DNA from: a bacterium
GTDB taxonomy: Bacteria; Myxococcota_A; Polyangia; Nannocystales; Nannocystaceae
Assembly: GCA_024742475.1 (NCBI GenBank)
Contig: JANSYI010000005.1
Span: 268,147-332,146 of the forward strand
DNA: 64,000 bases
Reading direction: 5' to 3'
The notes under the pieces are model-generated. The model was not told the origin of the DNA. It saw nothing but the letters and a program-made list of their open reading frames with translations, and did no database searches. Every line of letters begins with the position of its first letter. The first letter of the stretch is position 1. Shown piece by piece: positions 56,823 to 64,000 of this stretch. The translations under genes and the position numbers were made by a program.

Positions 56823-58385
56823 CTACTGCACTTCGAAGGCGCCGATGTCGGGCGCCCCACGACGACCCTCCCCACGCTGGTCGGCGTCGAGGTCGGTCTG
56901 CACGCCCGCATCGATCGCCGGGCTCTGTGCCCCGAGCGCCATCGTGTGCGTGGCCCCCCCGTTGTCGGCCGGATCGGCCAGGAGCGGGTTGGCGAGCGTT
57001 GCTCCCGCGACGACCGGGAGATTCGAGTTGCTGTCGATCTCCAAGCTCGGGTCGAGCCATTGCATGTTGCCGCCGCCGTCCTGCAGCTCGCGGTTGGCGT
57101 GAAACCAGGCCCATCCCCCGTCTCGGTCGGACGTGTTGTCGGAGAACAGCGAGTTGGTCACCGTCACCGCCGCATCGCCCCCCGCCTGAATCCCGCCTCC
57201 GTGGAACTGTGCGTGGTTGCCAGCGAACGTGCAGTGCGTGACCCGTGTGGGCCCTCCGACCAACGCAACCGCGCCACCCATCCCCATGGCGGCCGTGGTG
57301 CGGTTGTCGAAGAACGTGGTGTTGTGAAGGTCGAGGCTGCCCGACTCGGTCAGGAACCACAGCCCCCCGCCTCCGCCGAGGGTGTTGTTGCCTTCGAAGT
57401 AGCTGTTGGCGATGAGCGACTGGTTTGCGCCGCGCTCTCGGGGATAGTTCTCGTCGTCGAGCAAATAGATGGCGCCGCCGCTTCCGCCAGAGGCGTCGTC
57501 GGTGCTGTTGCGAAGAAAGGTGCTCTGATCCACCACGACGGTGGCCGCTTGCCACTGGTGGGTGACCAGCGCGATGGCGCCTCCGGCATGCTTGCTGCGG
57601 TTGTTCTCGAAGTACGAGCCACAGACCTCGAAGTAGGCGGTCTGCCCGTTCTGAGAGAGGGCATCGAGGGAGATCGCGCCTCCGCGCCCTTCGAGGTCCC
57701 CGGGGCCACCCTGCCCGGTCGTCGCGTTGTCGGTGAAGGCGGTGTTGACGATGGTGAAGCTGCTCCCCAGCCCGCCGATCGCTCCGCCGTTGCTGCCGCG
57801 GTTGCCGATGAACTCGGAGCCCACGATGACGACGTCGGGTACGGCAAAGGCGTAGAGCGCCCCGCCACGGAGATCACCCGGGCCGGTGTCACCGATGGTG
57901 TTGTTCTCGAAGCGAACGTCGAAGATCGACAGCCTTCCCTGCCCCGAGCCGTCCATCATGACGGCCGCGCCGCTGCGGAGGCTGAAGTGCTCGCTGTCGG
58001 GCACGCGGTTGACCGCGTCCCGAAGGGTGGCGTTCATGATCGTGAGATCGGCTTCGGCAGACACGAAGAGGTGGGTCGCTCCGCCGCCGCTGATCGTATG
58101 CCCGTCGCCATCGATGACCACCGGCTGCGTGTTCACGAACGGTGCGTCGGCCGTGATGTCCGCGGTCAGCCGGATCTCGCCGCCCTCGGCCACGGCCGCC
58201 CGCAGGTCGTCCGCGGTCCCGACCAGGACGGGCTCCACGAGAGACGGTGGCTCGGGCGCTTCGCACGACGCCATCAAGGGAGGCGGAGGATCGGAGGGAC
58301 CACCCGAGCCGGACTCGGCCTCGGACCCCTCCGAGCCGCATCCGAAGGAGAGGGCAGACACGAGGACGAGCGCTCGTCGACTCAC
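56823..58385 (-). CDS. Beta-helix lipoprotein with choice-of-anchor Q C-terminus
   Basis: A 520-residue protein with lipobox-like SALSFGC, a short linker, and a right-handed beta-helix. The pattern of repeated segments (ITISDN-like turns such as NTTFFDNRTTAAMGMGGAVALV, SLFSDNTSDRDGG, GGGI.AGGDAAVTVTNS) is that of polymorphic-outer-membrane-protein/parallel-beta-helix repeats. The last 60 residues (NPLLADPADNGGATHTMALG, SPAIDAG, GAPDIGAFE) are the choice-of-anchor Q signature. Convergent with the B3/B4 gene. Confidence 0.8.
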   Translation of the reverse strand: MSRRALVLVSALSFGCGSEGSEAESGSGGPSDPPPPLMASCEAPEPPSLVEPVLVGTADDLRAAVAEGGEIRLTADITADAPFVNTQPVVIDGDGHTISGGGATHLFVSAEADLTIMNATLRDAVNRVPDSEHFSLRSGAAVMMDGSGQGRLSIFDVRFENNTIGDTGPGDLRGGALYAFAVPDVVIVGSEFIGNRGSNGGAIGGLGSSFTIVNTAFTDNATTGQGGPGDLEGRGGAISLDALSQNGQTAYFEVCGSYFENNRSKHAGGAIALVTHQWQAATVVVDQSTFLRNSTDDASGGSGGAIYLLDDENYPRERGANQSLIANSYFEGNNTLGGGGGLWFLTESGSLDLHNTTFFDNRTTAAMGMGGAVALVGGPTRVTHCTFAGNHAQFHGGGIQAGGDAAVTVTNSLFSDNTSDRDGGWAWFHANRELQDGGGNMQWLDPSLEIDSNSNLPVVAGATLANPLLADPADNGGATHTMALGAQSPAIDAGVQTDLDADQRGEGRRGAPDIGAFEVQ

Positions 58386-58431
58386 GCCCGCTAGAATAGC
58401 GCCCGGCGAGGCGGCTGCGGGGCCCCTCGAC

Positions 58432-58818
58432 TCAGGCCTTCACGACGCGCAAGGCCGGGATGGCGTGCTCGCGCAGCTCCGCGAGGTCGACGACCTCGAG
58501 CGTCGCCTCGTGCGTCGACTCGAGGATCACCGGAGGCGCCATGCCGGCGTCGAGCGCCTGCTTCCAACGACCGGCACACAAGCACCAGCGATCGCCGGGC
58601 TTCAGCCCGGGGAACCCGAACTCGGGGTGCGGCGTGGAGAGATCGTTGCCGTTGGCGCGCGAGAACGCGAGGAACTCCTCGGTCACGCGCGCGCAGACGG
58701 TGTGCAGGCCGCGGTCTTCCTCGCAGGTCTTGCACGAGCCATCGCGAAAGAACCCGGTCATCGGGTCGCTGCTGCAAGGGTGAAGCGGTCCTCCCAAAAC
58801 GTTTCGCGGCTCGCTCAT
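58432..58818 (-). CDS. DUF2237 family protein
   Basis: A 128-residue protein beginning MSEPRNVLGGPLHPCSSDPMTGFFRDG and containing TVCARVTEEFLAFSRANGNDLSTP and LKPGDRWCLCAGRW, the DUF2237 signature. Start set at 58818 because family members begin near this point (PLNVLG-type start); the longer frame upstream is Pro/Ala-rich. Cytoplasmic; biochemical function unknown. Cys residues could ligate a metal. Confidence 0.85.
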   Translation of the reverse strand: MSEPRNVLGGPLHPCSSDPMTGFFRDGSCKTCEEDRGLHTVCARVTEEFLAFSRANGNDLSTPHPEFGFPGLKPGDRWCLCAGRWKQALDAGMAPPVILESTHEATLEVVDLAELREHAIPALRVVKA

Positions 58819-58946
58819 CGGGCCGGAGGGTATCAGGCCAACGAGTCGCGCCGTCGCCTCCGGCGGTCGGGCCGCTCGCGGACTCGTCTCGACCGCTGGT
58901 GGGCTGCAATGGCACAAACGGAGTCGGTCGAACGTCCGTCCTCCTG

Positions 58947-59789
58947 ATGCATGGGGGACCGTTCACCTGGACGATGATCGCGGCGACGACGCTCGGCTTC
59001 GGAGTCATCGCCATCGGCCTGCCGATCTGGCTCGGGCGCGCAGACCCGAAGCTCGGTCGGGCGTGCCTGGGGACCATGGTGCTCGGCCTCGGGCTGACGC
59101 TCGGGCTGCAGGCGCTCACCGATGTGCCACGGCCCGCGCACACCAGCGCGCTGCTCCCCGCGCCGGCGCTGGGCTCGTTCCCCAGCGGGCACGCCATGCT
59201 GGTGAGCATCGCGCTCGCCGTGGCCGCCGCCCGCCACCGGGGGATCGCCCTGCGCGTGCTCCCGCTGGCCCTTCTCGTCGGCTACAGCCGCGTCGCGCTC
59301 GGACATCATCATGCCGTCGACGTGTGGGCGGGCGCAGCGATCGGCCTGGGCCTCGGCTGGGCGGCGGCAGGCCTGTGCCACACGCCGAGCAGCGACCGCT
59401 GGCGCTGGCGATGGTTGCTGTGGCCGCAGCTCGGGTTCGTTGCCGCGATCACCATGCTCGCGTACACCGGAGCATTGGCTTCGCGGCCGTGGCTGTCATT
59501 GCCGGGCAGCGACAAGGTGCTGCACTTCCTGCTGTTCGGTGCGCTCGCCTTCGGGGCTCACTTCTGGTTTCGCGGGCGGCGGTGGCGTCGAATCCCCCTC
59601 GCCGTCGCGCTCCCGTGGACCGCCGCGCTGGGGGAGGAGCTCATGCAAGCCGCCTCGCCTCACCGAACGGCCGATCCGTTCGATCTCCTGGCGGATCTCT
59701 TGGGGCTCCTCGTGTTCTGGAGGCTCGCCGAGTGGTTGAGTCGCGAGCCCGGCGAGCATCCAGGTGCCCTTCGGTCCACGCGCAGATAA
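58947..59789 (+). CDS. PAP2 phosphatase fused to VanZ-like membrane domain
   Basis: A 280-residue integral membrane protein. The first half has the PAP2/acid-phosphatase triad region: DVPRPAHT (C1-like), SFPSGHAML (C2) and SRVALGHHHAVDVWAGAAIG (C3), with catalytic His in the second and third. The second half (SLPGSDKVLHFLLFGALAFGAHFWF, WTAALGEELMQAASPHRTADPFDLLADLLGLLVF) is VanZ-like. About eight membrane segments. The combination suggests a lipid-phosphate phosphatase in envelope assembly or undecaprenyl phosphate recycling, with VanZ-like domain of unknown role. Confidence 0.75.
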   Translation: MHGGPFTWTMIAATTLGFGVIAIGLPIWLGRADPKLGRACLGTMVLGLGLTLGLQALTDVPRPAHTSALLPAPALGSFPSGHAMLVSIALAVAAARHRGIALRVLPLALLVGYSRVALGHHHAVDVWAGAAIGLGLGWAAAGLCHTPSSDRWRWRWLLWPQLGFVAAITMLAYTGALASRPWLSLPGSDKVLHFLLFGALAFGAHFWFRGRRWRRIPLAVALPWTAALGEELMQAASPHRTADPFDLLADLLGLLVFWRLAEWLSREPGEHPGALRSTRR

Positions 59790-59798
59790 CCTGTCGGC

Positions 59799-60350
59799 AT
59801 GGACGCCGCATCGAACCTTGCCGCGAACGTGAAGGCACTTCGAGAGACGCGCGGGCTCACGCAGAGTCAGATGGCGAAAGCGGCCGATCTTCCGCGGCCC
59901 ACCTGGGCCAACCTCGAGTCGGGCGCCGCGAACCCGACGCTCTCGGTGCTGATGAAGGTCGCCGGCGCGCTGTCGGTGACCCTCGAAGAGTTGGTGGGCG
60001 CGCCCCGGGCCAGCGCGCGCCTCTACCACGCCAAGGATCTTCCGCACCAAAAGCGCGGCAAGGCCCTCATTCGCAAGCTCTTGCCCGACCCCATCCCCGG
60101 CCTCGACCTCGAGCGGATGGAGTTCCCCGGCGGCGCCGCGTTTGCAGGCGTTCCGCACACACCAGGGACGCGCGAGTACCTGACGTGCGAGTCGGGCACG
60201 CTCGAGCTCAGCGCAGGCGGTGAACGATGGACGCTCGAACCGGGCGACGTCGTGGTCTTTCGCGGCGACCAGCGGCACGGGTACCGCAACCCCGGCAGAG
60301 ACACCGCGATCGCCTACAGCGCGGTCTCCCTGGCGCCGGCGGTGGAGTAG
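59799..60350 (+). CDS. XRE-family regulator with C-terminal cupin
   Basis: A 183-residue protein: helix-turn-helix at about 10-65 (VKALRETRGLTQSQMAKAADLPRPTWANLESG) and a cupin_2 beta-barrel at about 105-180 (EYLTCESGTLELSAGGERWTLEPGDVVVFRGDQRHGYRNPG). This is the common XRE-cupin type that senses a small molecule. It begins 9 bases after the PAP2 gene. The binding molecule and targets are unknown. It directly precedes the integrative element. Confidence 0.88.
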   Translation: MDAASNLAANVKALRETRGLTQSQMAKAADLPRPTWANLESGAANPTLSVLMKVAGALSVTLEELVGAPRASARLYHAKDLPHQKRGKALIRKLLPDPIPGLDLERMEFPGGAAFAGVPHTPGTREYLTCESGTLELSAGGERWTLEPGDVVVFRGDQRHGYRNPGRDTAIAYSAVSLAPAVE

Positions 60351-60426
60351 CGGCCCCTGTGGGAGACCTCCACGCTCGCGTTCGAGGAGCCCGAAGAATC
60401 GCGGTTGCTCGTCGCGGACCAAGACA

Positions 60427-60491
60427 GCGCCCGCCGGACAGCGGGACGCAGCCTCGCTTCCGAATCTCAGCTCGTGAACCGCAACTCGGAC
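60427..60491. repeat. Direct repeat A (attachment-site-like)
   Basis: About 65 bases, matching 63171-63236 with a perfect 22-base core (GCGCCCGCCGGACAGCGGGACG) and a second conserved block (CTCAGCTCGTGAACCGCA); about 9 of 10 bases agree overall. On the minus strand it reads ELRFTS and a stop, the C-terminus of the PDZ gene. Confidence 0.8.
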
Positions 60492-60502
60492 GGACTACCG
60501 GT

Positions 60503-60527
60503 GTTGCAACGTTGCAACAGTTGCAAC
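60503..60527. repeat. Three GTTGCAAC palindromes near repeat A
   Basis: GTTGCAAC occurs at 60503-60510, 60511-60518 and 60520-60527; each is a perfect 8-base palindrome. They sit inside the element, between repeat A and the PIN-gene stop. They may be recombinase or accessory-factor binding sites; another possibility is a folded mRNA end for the PIN gene, though no clean long stem with T-run follows. Confidence 0.6.
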
Positions 60528-60552
60528 GCCCCTCTGACACCGCCTTCCTTTT

Positions 60553-61623
60553 TCACAGGCCATACCGGTGCACCTGGAGGTCCTGAACCTCTCCGATCTC
60601 GATCTTTGCTCCGTGCGTAGCGTCTGGCACTGCAACAGAGAACTCGACCTCGCAAGAGAACTGGTAGACGTCGGTGGAGCTTCCGACCGGACCATGGTCC
60701 CAGCTATATTCCGTGGTCGTCGGCTCAACAGCGCCAAGGATCCTAGCATCACCGTACAAGACCGCTCGCCCGTCCACCCGCTCCGCCCAAGTTGACTCCA
60801 CGCTGTCGACCTCGACATCTTGCACGACCACTTCGTCAAGGTCTCCAGGCGCACCCTTCGCATGCTCGAAGTCCAGTGCCTCGGGGTGGTCTTGCAGGTA
60901 GCCGTAGACCTCCACACCGACCTCGACCTGCACATCGTCAACACCGCCTTCTTCCCCGTTGAACAGAGAGCGAAGCTCCGCGAGTTCCCTCTCGGCTGGC
61001 TCTACAAACTTCTCGAAAAGCGGCTGCAGTCCTTCAAACAACGTGACCCGCTCCGCATCCCCTCTGTCTCTCAAGTCCCCAACTAGATCTGCGTGCAGCG
61101 TGCCATTCTTCTTCGCGAAGTCCTTGGTGTTCTTCGTCAGAAGGACGATGGGTTCTTCACTGTCTTGGTCAACCAGCTCCAGCACGGTGAACCAGATCAG
61201 GGCGTCGTTGTATCCACGACCGGCATCTGAGAAAGGTCTTACCTTTCGGCTTGCCCGCCTCGCCAGTTCTTCATGTGAAACAACCGGATACGGTTCAACT
61301 TTCGCCCCCATCACAGCGATCTGAGAGAGCAGTCGACGCTCATACTGTGCGATCGATGCATCGCAGGCCGCCCCCACAGCATCAAGATCACCCCCCCCAT
61401 CCACCTCAAGGCCATCCAATCCCCTGCAACCCCGCAGGACATCGGAGAGGGAGGCCTCACACTTGCGCCTGAAATGCTCCACGAGTTCATCGACAACAAC
61501 CCTCGGCACATGAACAGTGGCTCCTGCTTGGTAGTATGCTGCTGCCAGTATGGAACGAGCTTTGCCCTTCAGCAAAGGATCTGGGTAGAGGATATTCGTA
61601 TCGACAACAATCTTCATCTTCAT
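60553..61623 (-). CDS. PIN-domain protein (DUF4935-like)
   Basis: A 356-residue protein. The N-terminal 190 residues form a PIN-like nuclease: VVDTNILYPDPL (first Asp), PRVVVDELVEHF (conserved Glu), GYNDALIWFTVLEL (third acidic residue), and IVLLTKNTKDF (fourth). This order of acidic residues is that of metal-dependent PIN RNases. The C-terminal 150 residues are beta-rich and acidic (VEVGVEVYGYL, VVVQDVEVDSVEST, FSCEVEFSVAVPD), with no assignment. It follows a HEPN-motif gene, so the pair may form an RNA-targeting toxin or abortive system. The start has two in-frame ATGs (61623, 61617). Confidence 0.8.
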   Translation of the reverse strand: MKMKIVVDTNILYPDPLLKGKARSILAAAYYQAGATVHVPRVVVDELVEHFRRKCEASLSDVLRGCRGLDGLEVDGGGDLDAVGAACDASIAQYERRLLSQIAVMGAKVEPYPVVSHEELARRASRKVRPFSDAGRGYNDALIWFTVLELVDQDSEEPIVLLTKNTKDFAKKNGTLHADLVGDLRDRGDAERVTLFEGLQPLFEKFVEPAERELAELRSLFNGEEGGVDDVQVEVGVEVYGYLQDHPEALDFEHAKGAPGDLDEVVVQDVEVDSVESTWAERVDGRAVLYGDARILGAVEPTTTEYSWDHGPVGSSTDVYQFSCEVEFSVAVPDATHGAKIEIGEVQDLQVHRYGL

Positions 61624-61672
61624 CCTCGCTCCCCGCTACCTCCCTCGCGCAAACAACCGCCACGCCGACCTT

Positions 61673-62140
61673 CTACGGACGAGGGTGTCCCGTCTCGGGG
61701 TCGATCTGGCCCATCAACCCCTCCAACAGATTCGTGATCGCCTCGACCTCGGGTGCAAACTGCGTCGCGAAGTAATCGGCAACGCTTCCGCACTCAGCGT
61801 CTCGCGCTGCCTGTTCGAAACCTCCGTGGAGGGTTGTATTTCGCACGTCCTTGACCCGACGAATCAGCTCGGCACGCTCCCCCGGCGGAAGGGACAGGAG
61901 GGCAACACGTTTGCTCGTTGCCTTCTCTAGGAGGTTCGGGAGCGTATCTCTCTCGGTAGCCTCATCTTGCAGAATGACCCGCAGAAACCGCTCCAAGGCG
62001 AGCAGCACAACGCAGGCCTCAGCGAACATCAGCATGGTCTCCTGAGAGTCCCCGGCTTGGAACTGCCGGTTGTGAGAACGAAGCAAGAGCATCTCTCGAA
62101 TGATCTCCTGCAGGTCTCGGTAGCGCTCCTTGAACGTCAT
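61673..62140 (-). CDS. HEPN-motif protein, 155 aa
   Basis: A soluble helical protein with VKDVRNTTLHGGFEQ; R-N-T-T-L-H at 100-105 gives the R-N-x3-H signature of HEPN domains. A helical Leu/Glu-rich stretch (MFAEACVVLLALERFLRVIL) precedes it, as in HEPN folds. The start ATG overlaps the integrase stop as ATGA. PIN gene 50 bases downstream in the same direction. A longer frame beginning at 62353 is the frameshifted piece of the integrase. HEPN domains act as RNases or as antitoxin or structural parts; which applies here is undetermined. Confidence 0.75.
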   Translation of the reverse strand: MTFKERYRDLQEIIREMLLLRSHNRQFQAGDSQETMLMFAEACVVLLALERFLRVILQDEATERDTLPNLLEKATSKRVALLSLPPGERAELIRRVKDVRNTTLHGGFEQAARDAECGSVADYFATQFAPEVEAITNLLEGLMGQIDPETGHPRP

Positions 62141-62772
62141 GGCGCTACCTCCCATCCCCGCCTGCTCACAACCGCCACGGCCTCGTTGGGCCCGATCTTC
62201 CGCAGGAACATGTCGGTTGAGTCGAGCCGTGCATGGCCGAGTTGCAGCTGGATAAGGTTTGGTCGCATCGCCCTCGCGGAACAACTCGTGCGCGTGCGTA
62301 TGCCGCAGCGCGTGGGGGCACACCCGCTTCGAAAGCCCCAGCTTCGTCCGCAACCGCGGGCATTCCCGTTAAACGCATATAAGAGCGGCCCCCCGGGATC
62401 CAGCCCGAGTTCGCCGCGAAGCTCGAGCCACGGTCGCCACGCCTCGAACGACTCCGGACCCATCCCCGCGAGACGAGGCTTACCGCCCTTCCCTCTCCTC
62501 ACCCAGACCCTGCCATTGCCGGGCCGGAGGTCGTCCATCCGCAGACCGAGGGCTTCGCTCACCCGTAGCCCGGACCGTCGCATCACCACCGACAGCGCCC
62601 GGTTCCGGGTGCGGTGTCGCTCGTTCCGTCCGAGCGGGCCGTCGAGCATCCGCTGGACCTCGTCCCGCGTGTACACCTCAGGCGGCCGCGTCAAGCTCGG
62701 CCGCAGGCTCGACGTCGACAGCTCCGGCACCGAGGCCCGAGAGCACGCCGAGAAGTCGATCGCCAGCGGCAT
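62137..62772 (-). pseudogene. Tyrosine recombinase (integrase), frameshifted
   Basis: The main frame gives 211 residues. It has YTRDEVQRMLDG near the start, MRRSGLRVSEALGLRMDDL (first catalytic Arg), RGKGGKPR (Lys), and LGHARLDSTDMF near the end. Between about 62265 and 62350 the catalytic HxLR segment is in a second frame, where RTKLGLSKRVCPHALRHTHAHELFREG reads well. Two compensating frameshifts are required to restore the family sequence, so the protein as written lacks the His-x-x-Arg box and is probably inactive, unless the sequence contains errors. N-terminal region shorter than usual: the SAM-like arm-binding domain is mostly lacking. Confidence 0.75.
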
Positions 62773-62802
62773 GACGACTCCATGATCGCATCGCGCGCTC
62801 CC

Positions 62803-63085
62803 TACTGAAAGGACAAACGACGCCGAGCGGAAATGGCGGCAACCGGGCCGGCCGTACACTGGACCCATCGTCGACGTACTCCTGAACGCGTTCCTCAACC
62901 GCCTACATTGCCAGGACACGTGTACACCACTCCCAGAGGAACTGCTTGAGCCTTGGCCCATCGACACGCTGTCCTCAGATCTGGGATCTGCGCAGGAGAC
63001 CGGACTTGGGGACTTCACCCGCAAGACCCTCGCTGGAGAGCACTACTTCGAGATTCGCCCCCTTGATCCTCAGCAGCCCTTCTAA
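62803..63085 (+). pseudogene. Orphan coding-like frame, possible gene tail
   Basis: About 93 codons without a clear start and with a TAA at 63083: KWRQPGRPYTGPIVDVLLNA, then LPEELLEPWPIDTLSS, then LGDFTRKTLAGEHYFEIRPL. Amino-acid use is plausible for a real protein. There is no ATG or GTG with ribosome site in the frame, so it may be the end of a lost gene that was carried in with the element. Family unknown. Confidence 0.3.
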
Positions 63086-63170
63086 GTTCGAGTCACGGAC
63101 GAAGGACCCGCACCGGACTGAGCAGTTCAGTCACGTTTCGGCCCAGAGACGTGACCAAGACGGCGAGTCG

Positions 63171-63236
63171 GCGCCCGCCGGACAGCGGGACGCCCCCTCG
63201 CTTCCCGACCTCAGCTCGTGAACCGCAGCTCGAACG
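63171..63236. repeat. Direct repeat B (attachment-site-like)
   Basis: Copy of 60427-60491 in the same orientation. It covers the last codons of the PDZ gene and about 40 bases beyond its stop, so this side retains the intact gene end. Confidence 0.8.
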
Positions 63237-64000
63237 TGAGCGTCGTCTTCACCCCCCTCACGGGCCGCACCACCGACAGCGCGACGGGGCTTGGTCCGGT
63301 CGCGAGATGCTGCAACACCTGCGACATGGCCTCGACCGAGTCCAGCTTCGTGCCATCGACCTTGGTGATCACGTCGTGATCCTCGATCCCGAAAGCATCG
63401 GCGAGATCGGTCGAGTCCTCACCGCTGCCGAGCCCGGTGATCTGGGCCCCCTTCGCGGGCGAGGTCACGAATTCCATCAAGACCCCATCGGCGTAGAAGG
63501 TGCCGAAGTTGGCCGTGACGTTGCCGATGAGCTCTCTGTCCACGGTGCAGACGTTGCTCGAGTTGCAGCTCACCAAAGACGCGAGGTGGCCCCACGGGCC
63601 TACGGCGCCCGCACCGGTTCCACTGCCGCTCGAATCGACGCCAGAGGTTGCTCCGGACGTCGCTCCCGACGTTGCGCCAGCCGTTGTCATCCCGCCGGTG
63701 TCCGTGTCAGCACCTCCGAGTTCCGGCACGAAGTCGCAAACATCGCCCGCTCCGAGGGATTTCTCCCCAGGCGTCGAGTAGGTCGGGACCTCGTCACCTC
63801 CGCCGAGGACCTCTCCAAGCTCGTCCAGGATCACAGCGCGCACGTACGTGTCGCAGAGGTCTTCGGCGTCCGACTGAACGCAGCTTTGAACTCCTGGGGT
63901 CGTTGGATCGATATCGGTGAACTCGACCACGCTCGTTGTCGGGTCGTCGCCGATCAAGTGGCTGACGCAGGCGGCGTAGCCGGCATCGGCAATGTCATCC
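63211..64000 (-). CDS. PDZ-domain protein (partial; C-terminal part)
   Basis: The frame runs in from the right window edge and ends at 63211 (263 codons visible). A first part with YAACVSHLIG, CVQSDAEDLCDTYVRAVILD is followed by a Thr/Gly/Ala/Ser linker (GATSGATSGATSG) and a domain ending in a PDZ-like segment: GIEDHDVITKVDGTKLDSVEAMSQVL, VALSVVRPVRGVKTTLTFELRF. The C-terminus resembles the PDZ domain of type II secretion GspC or of HtrA-like proteins. The Gly/Ser/Thr linker is like that of the lipoproteins here. The gene's 3' end is duplicated at 60427. Start outside the window. Confidence 0.65.
   Translation of the reverse strand, partial: DDIADAGYAACVSHLIGDDPTTSVVEFTDIDPTTPGVQSCVQSDAEDLCDTYVRAVILDELGEVLGGGDEVPTYSTPGEKSLGAGDVCDFVPELGGADTDTGGMTTAGATSGATSGATSGVDSSGSGTGAGAVGPWGHLASLVSCNSSNVCTVDRELIGNVTANFGTFYADGVLMEFVTSPAKGAQITGLGSGEDSTDLADAFGIEDHDVITKVDGTKLDSVEAMSQVLQHLATGPSPVALSVVRPVRGVKTTLTFELRFTS

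Larger units (their letters stand above)
60427..63236. mobile_element. Compact integrative element with HEPN-motif and PIN genes
   Basis: Bounded by the direct repeats 60427-60491 and 63171-63236, which both contain the end of a PDZ-protein gene (63211 onward). It holds a three-gene minus-strand operon: a tyrosine recombinase (frameshifted), a HEPN-motif gene overlapping it by 4 bases, and a PIN-domain gene 50 bases later, plus a plus-strand orphan frame near the right end. Insertion into a gene's 3' end with duplication of that end is typical of tyrosine-recombinase elements. Length about 2.8 kb. Confidence 0.7.

Noticed and set aside
61673..62353. 226-aa frame as one protein with integrase-like start and HEPN-like end
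   Set aside because: The first 70 residues are the frameshifted integrase segment and a reading of another frame; the HEPN gene has its own ATG at 62140 overlapping the integrase stop.

Overview
The window looks like chromosomal DNA from a high-GC myxobacterium, most likely a Nannocystis/Enhygromyxa-type member of the Myxococcota. The clues are the strong GC bias with long antisense shadow ORFs, more than ten lipoproteins with Ser/Thr/Gly/Asp-rich linkers after the lipobox Cys, a eukaryotic-like Ser/Thr kinase with TPRs, and secreted proteins with RCC1, thrombospondin type 3, FG-GAP, somatomedin B/Kazal and right-handed beta-helix repeats. The assignment is inference; no rRNA or other marker gene is present.

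Positions 1-24,135 form a dense defence island. It holds an Rpn/PD-(D/E)XK-like gene cut by the window edge, a second PD-(D/E)XK-like protein, a complete type I restriction-modification operon (hsdM-hsdS-hsdR), a TcmP/DUF5131 pair, a giant DUF4011-helicase-Vsr-like nuclease, an SF2 helicase, a HEPN-motif Ser/Thr kinase next to a CBS/HEPN-motif protein, and a PGN_0703-like nuclease. The organising feature is a small DUF3892 gene present three times (9536, 16383, 22965). Each copy is preceded by the same promoter-like element at fixed spacing, lies divergent to a minus-strand defence operon and heads a plus-strand defence gene or pair. HsdM and the SF2 helicase also share a small N-terminal domain.

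Positions 24,268-31,841 carry a four-gene lipoprotein operon (two Cys-rich or small lipoproteins, an RCC1 propeller, a thrombospondin type 3 repeat protein), a pectate-lyase-like lipoprotein and an unknown protein. Positions 31,877-38,190 are a scrambled zone around mcrBC: a SWIM zinc-finger pseudogene, an Rpn-family fragment, a 29-bp copied piece of mcrC, and a copy of the acnA 3' end in direct repeat with the real acnA terminus. Intact mcrBC and a largely gene-poor, decayed stretch lie between those repeats.

Positions 38,137-60,350 are core-like: aconitase, MpaB-like oxygenase with a TetR regulator, many lipoproteins (one, a cytochrome c-like lipoprotein, has a heptanucleotide tandem repeat inside its signal peptide and is a candidate phase-variable gene), a possible secreted lysozyme-like toxin with a divergent Tsi3-like immunity lipoprotein, a PEGA protein divergent from a TPR Ser/Thr kinase, a B3/B4-domain protein, a PAP2-VanZ fusion and an XRE-cupin regulator.

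Positions 60,427-63,236 are a compact (about 2.8 kb) integrative element flanked by direct repeats that duplicate the 3' end of a PDZ-domain protein gene. It carries a decayed tyrosine recombinase, a HEPN-motif protein and a PIN-domain protein in one operon. The DUF3892 triplication and this HEPN-PIN mini-element are the two best candidates for undescribed systems.
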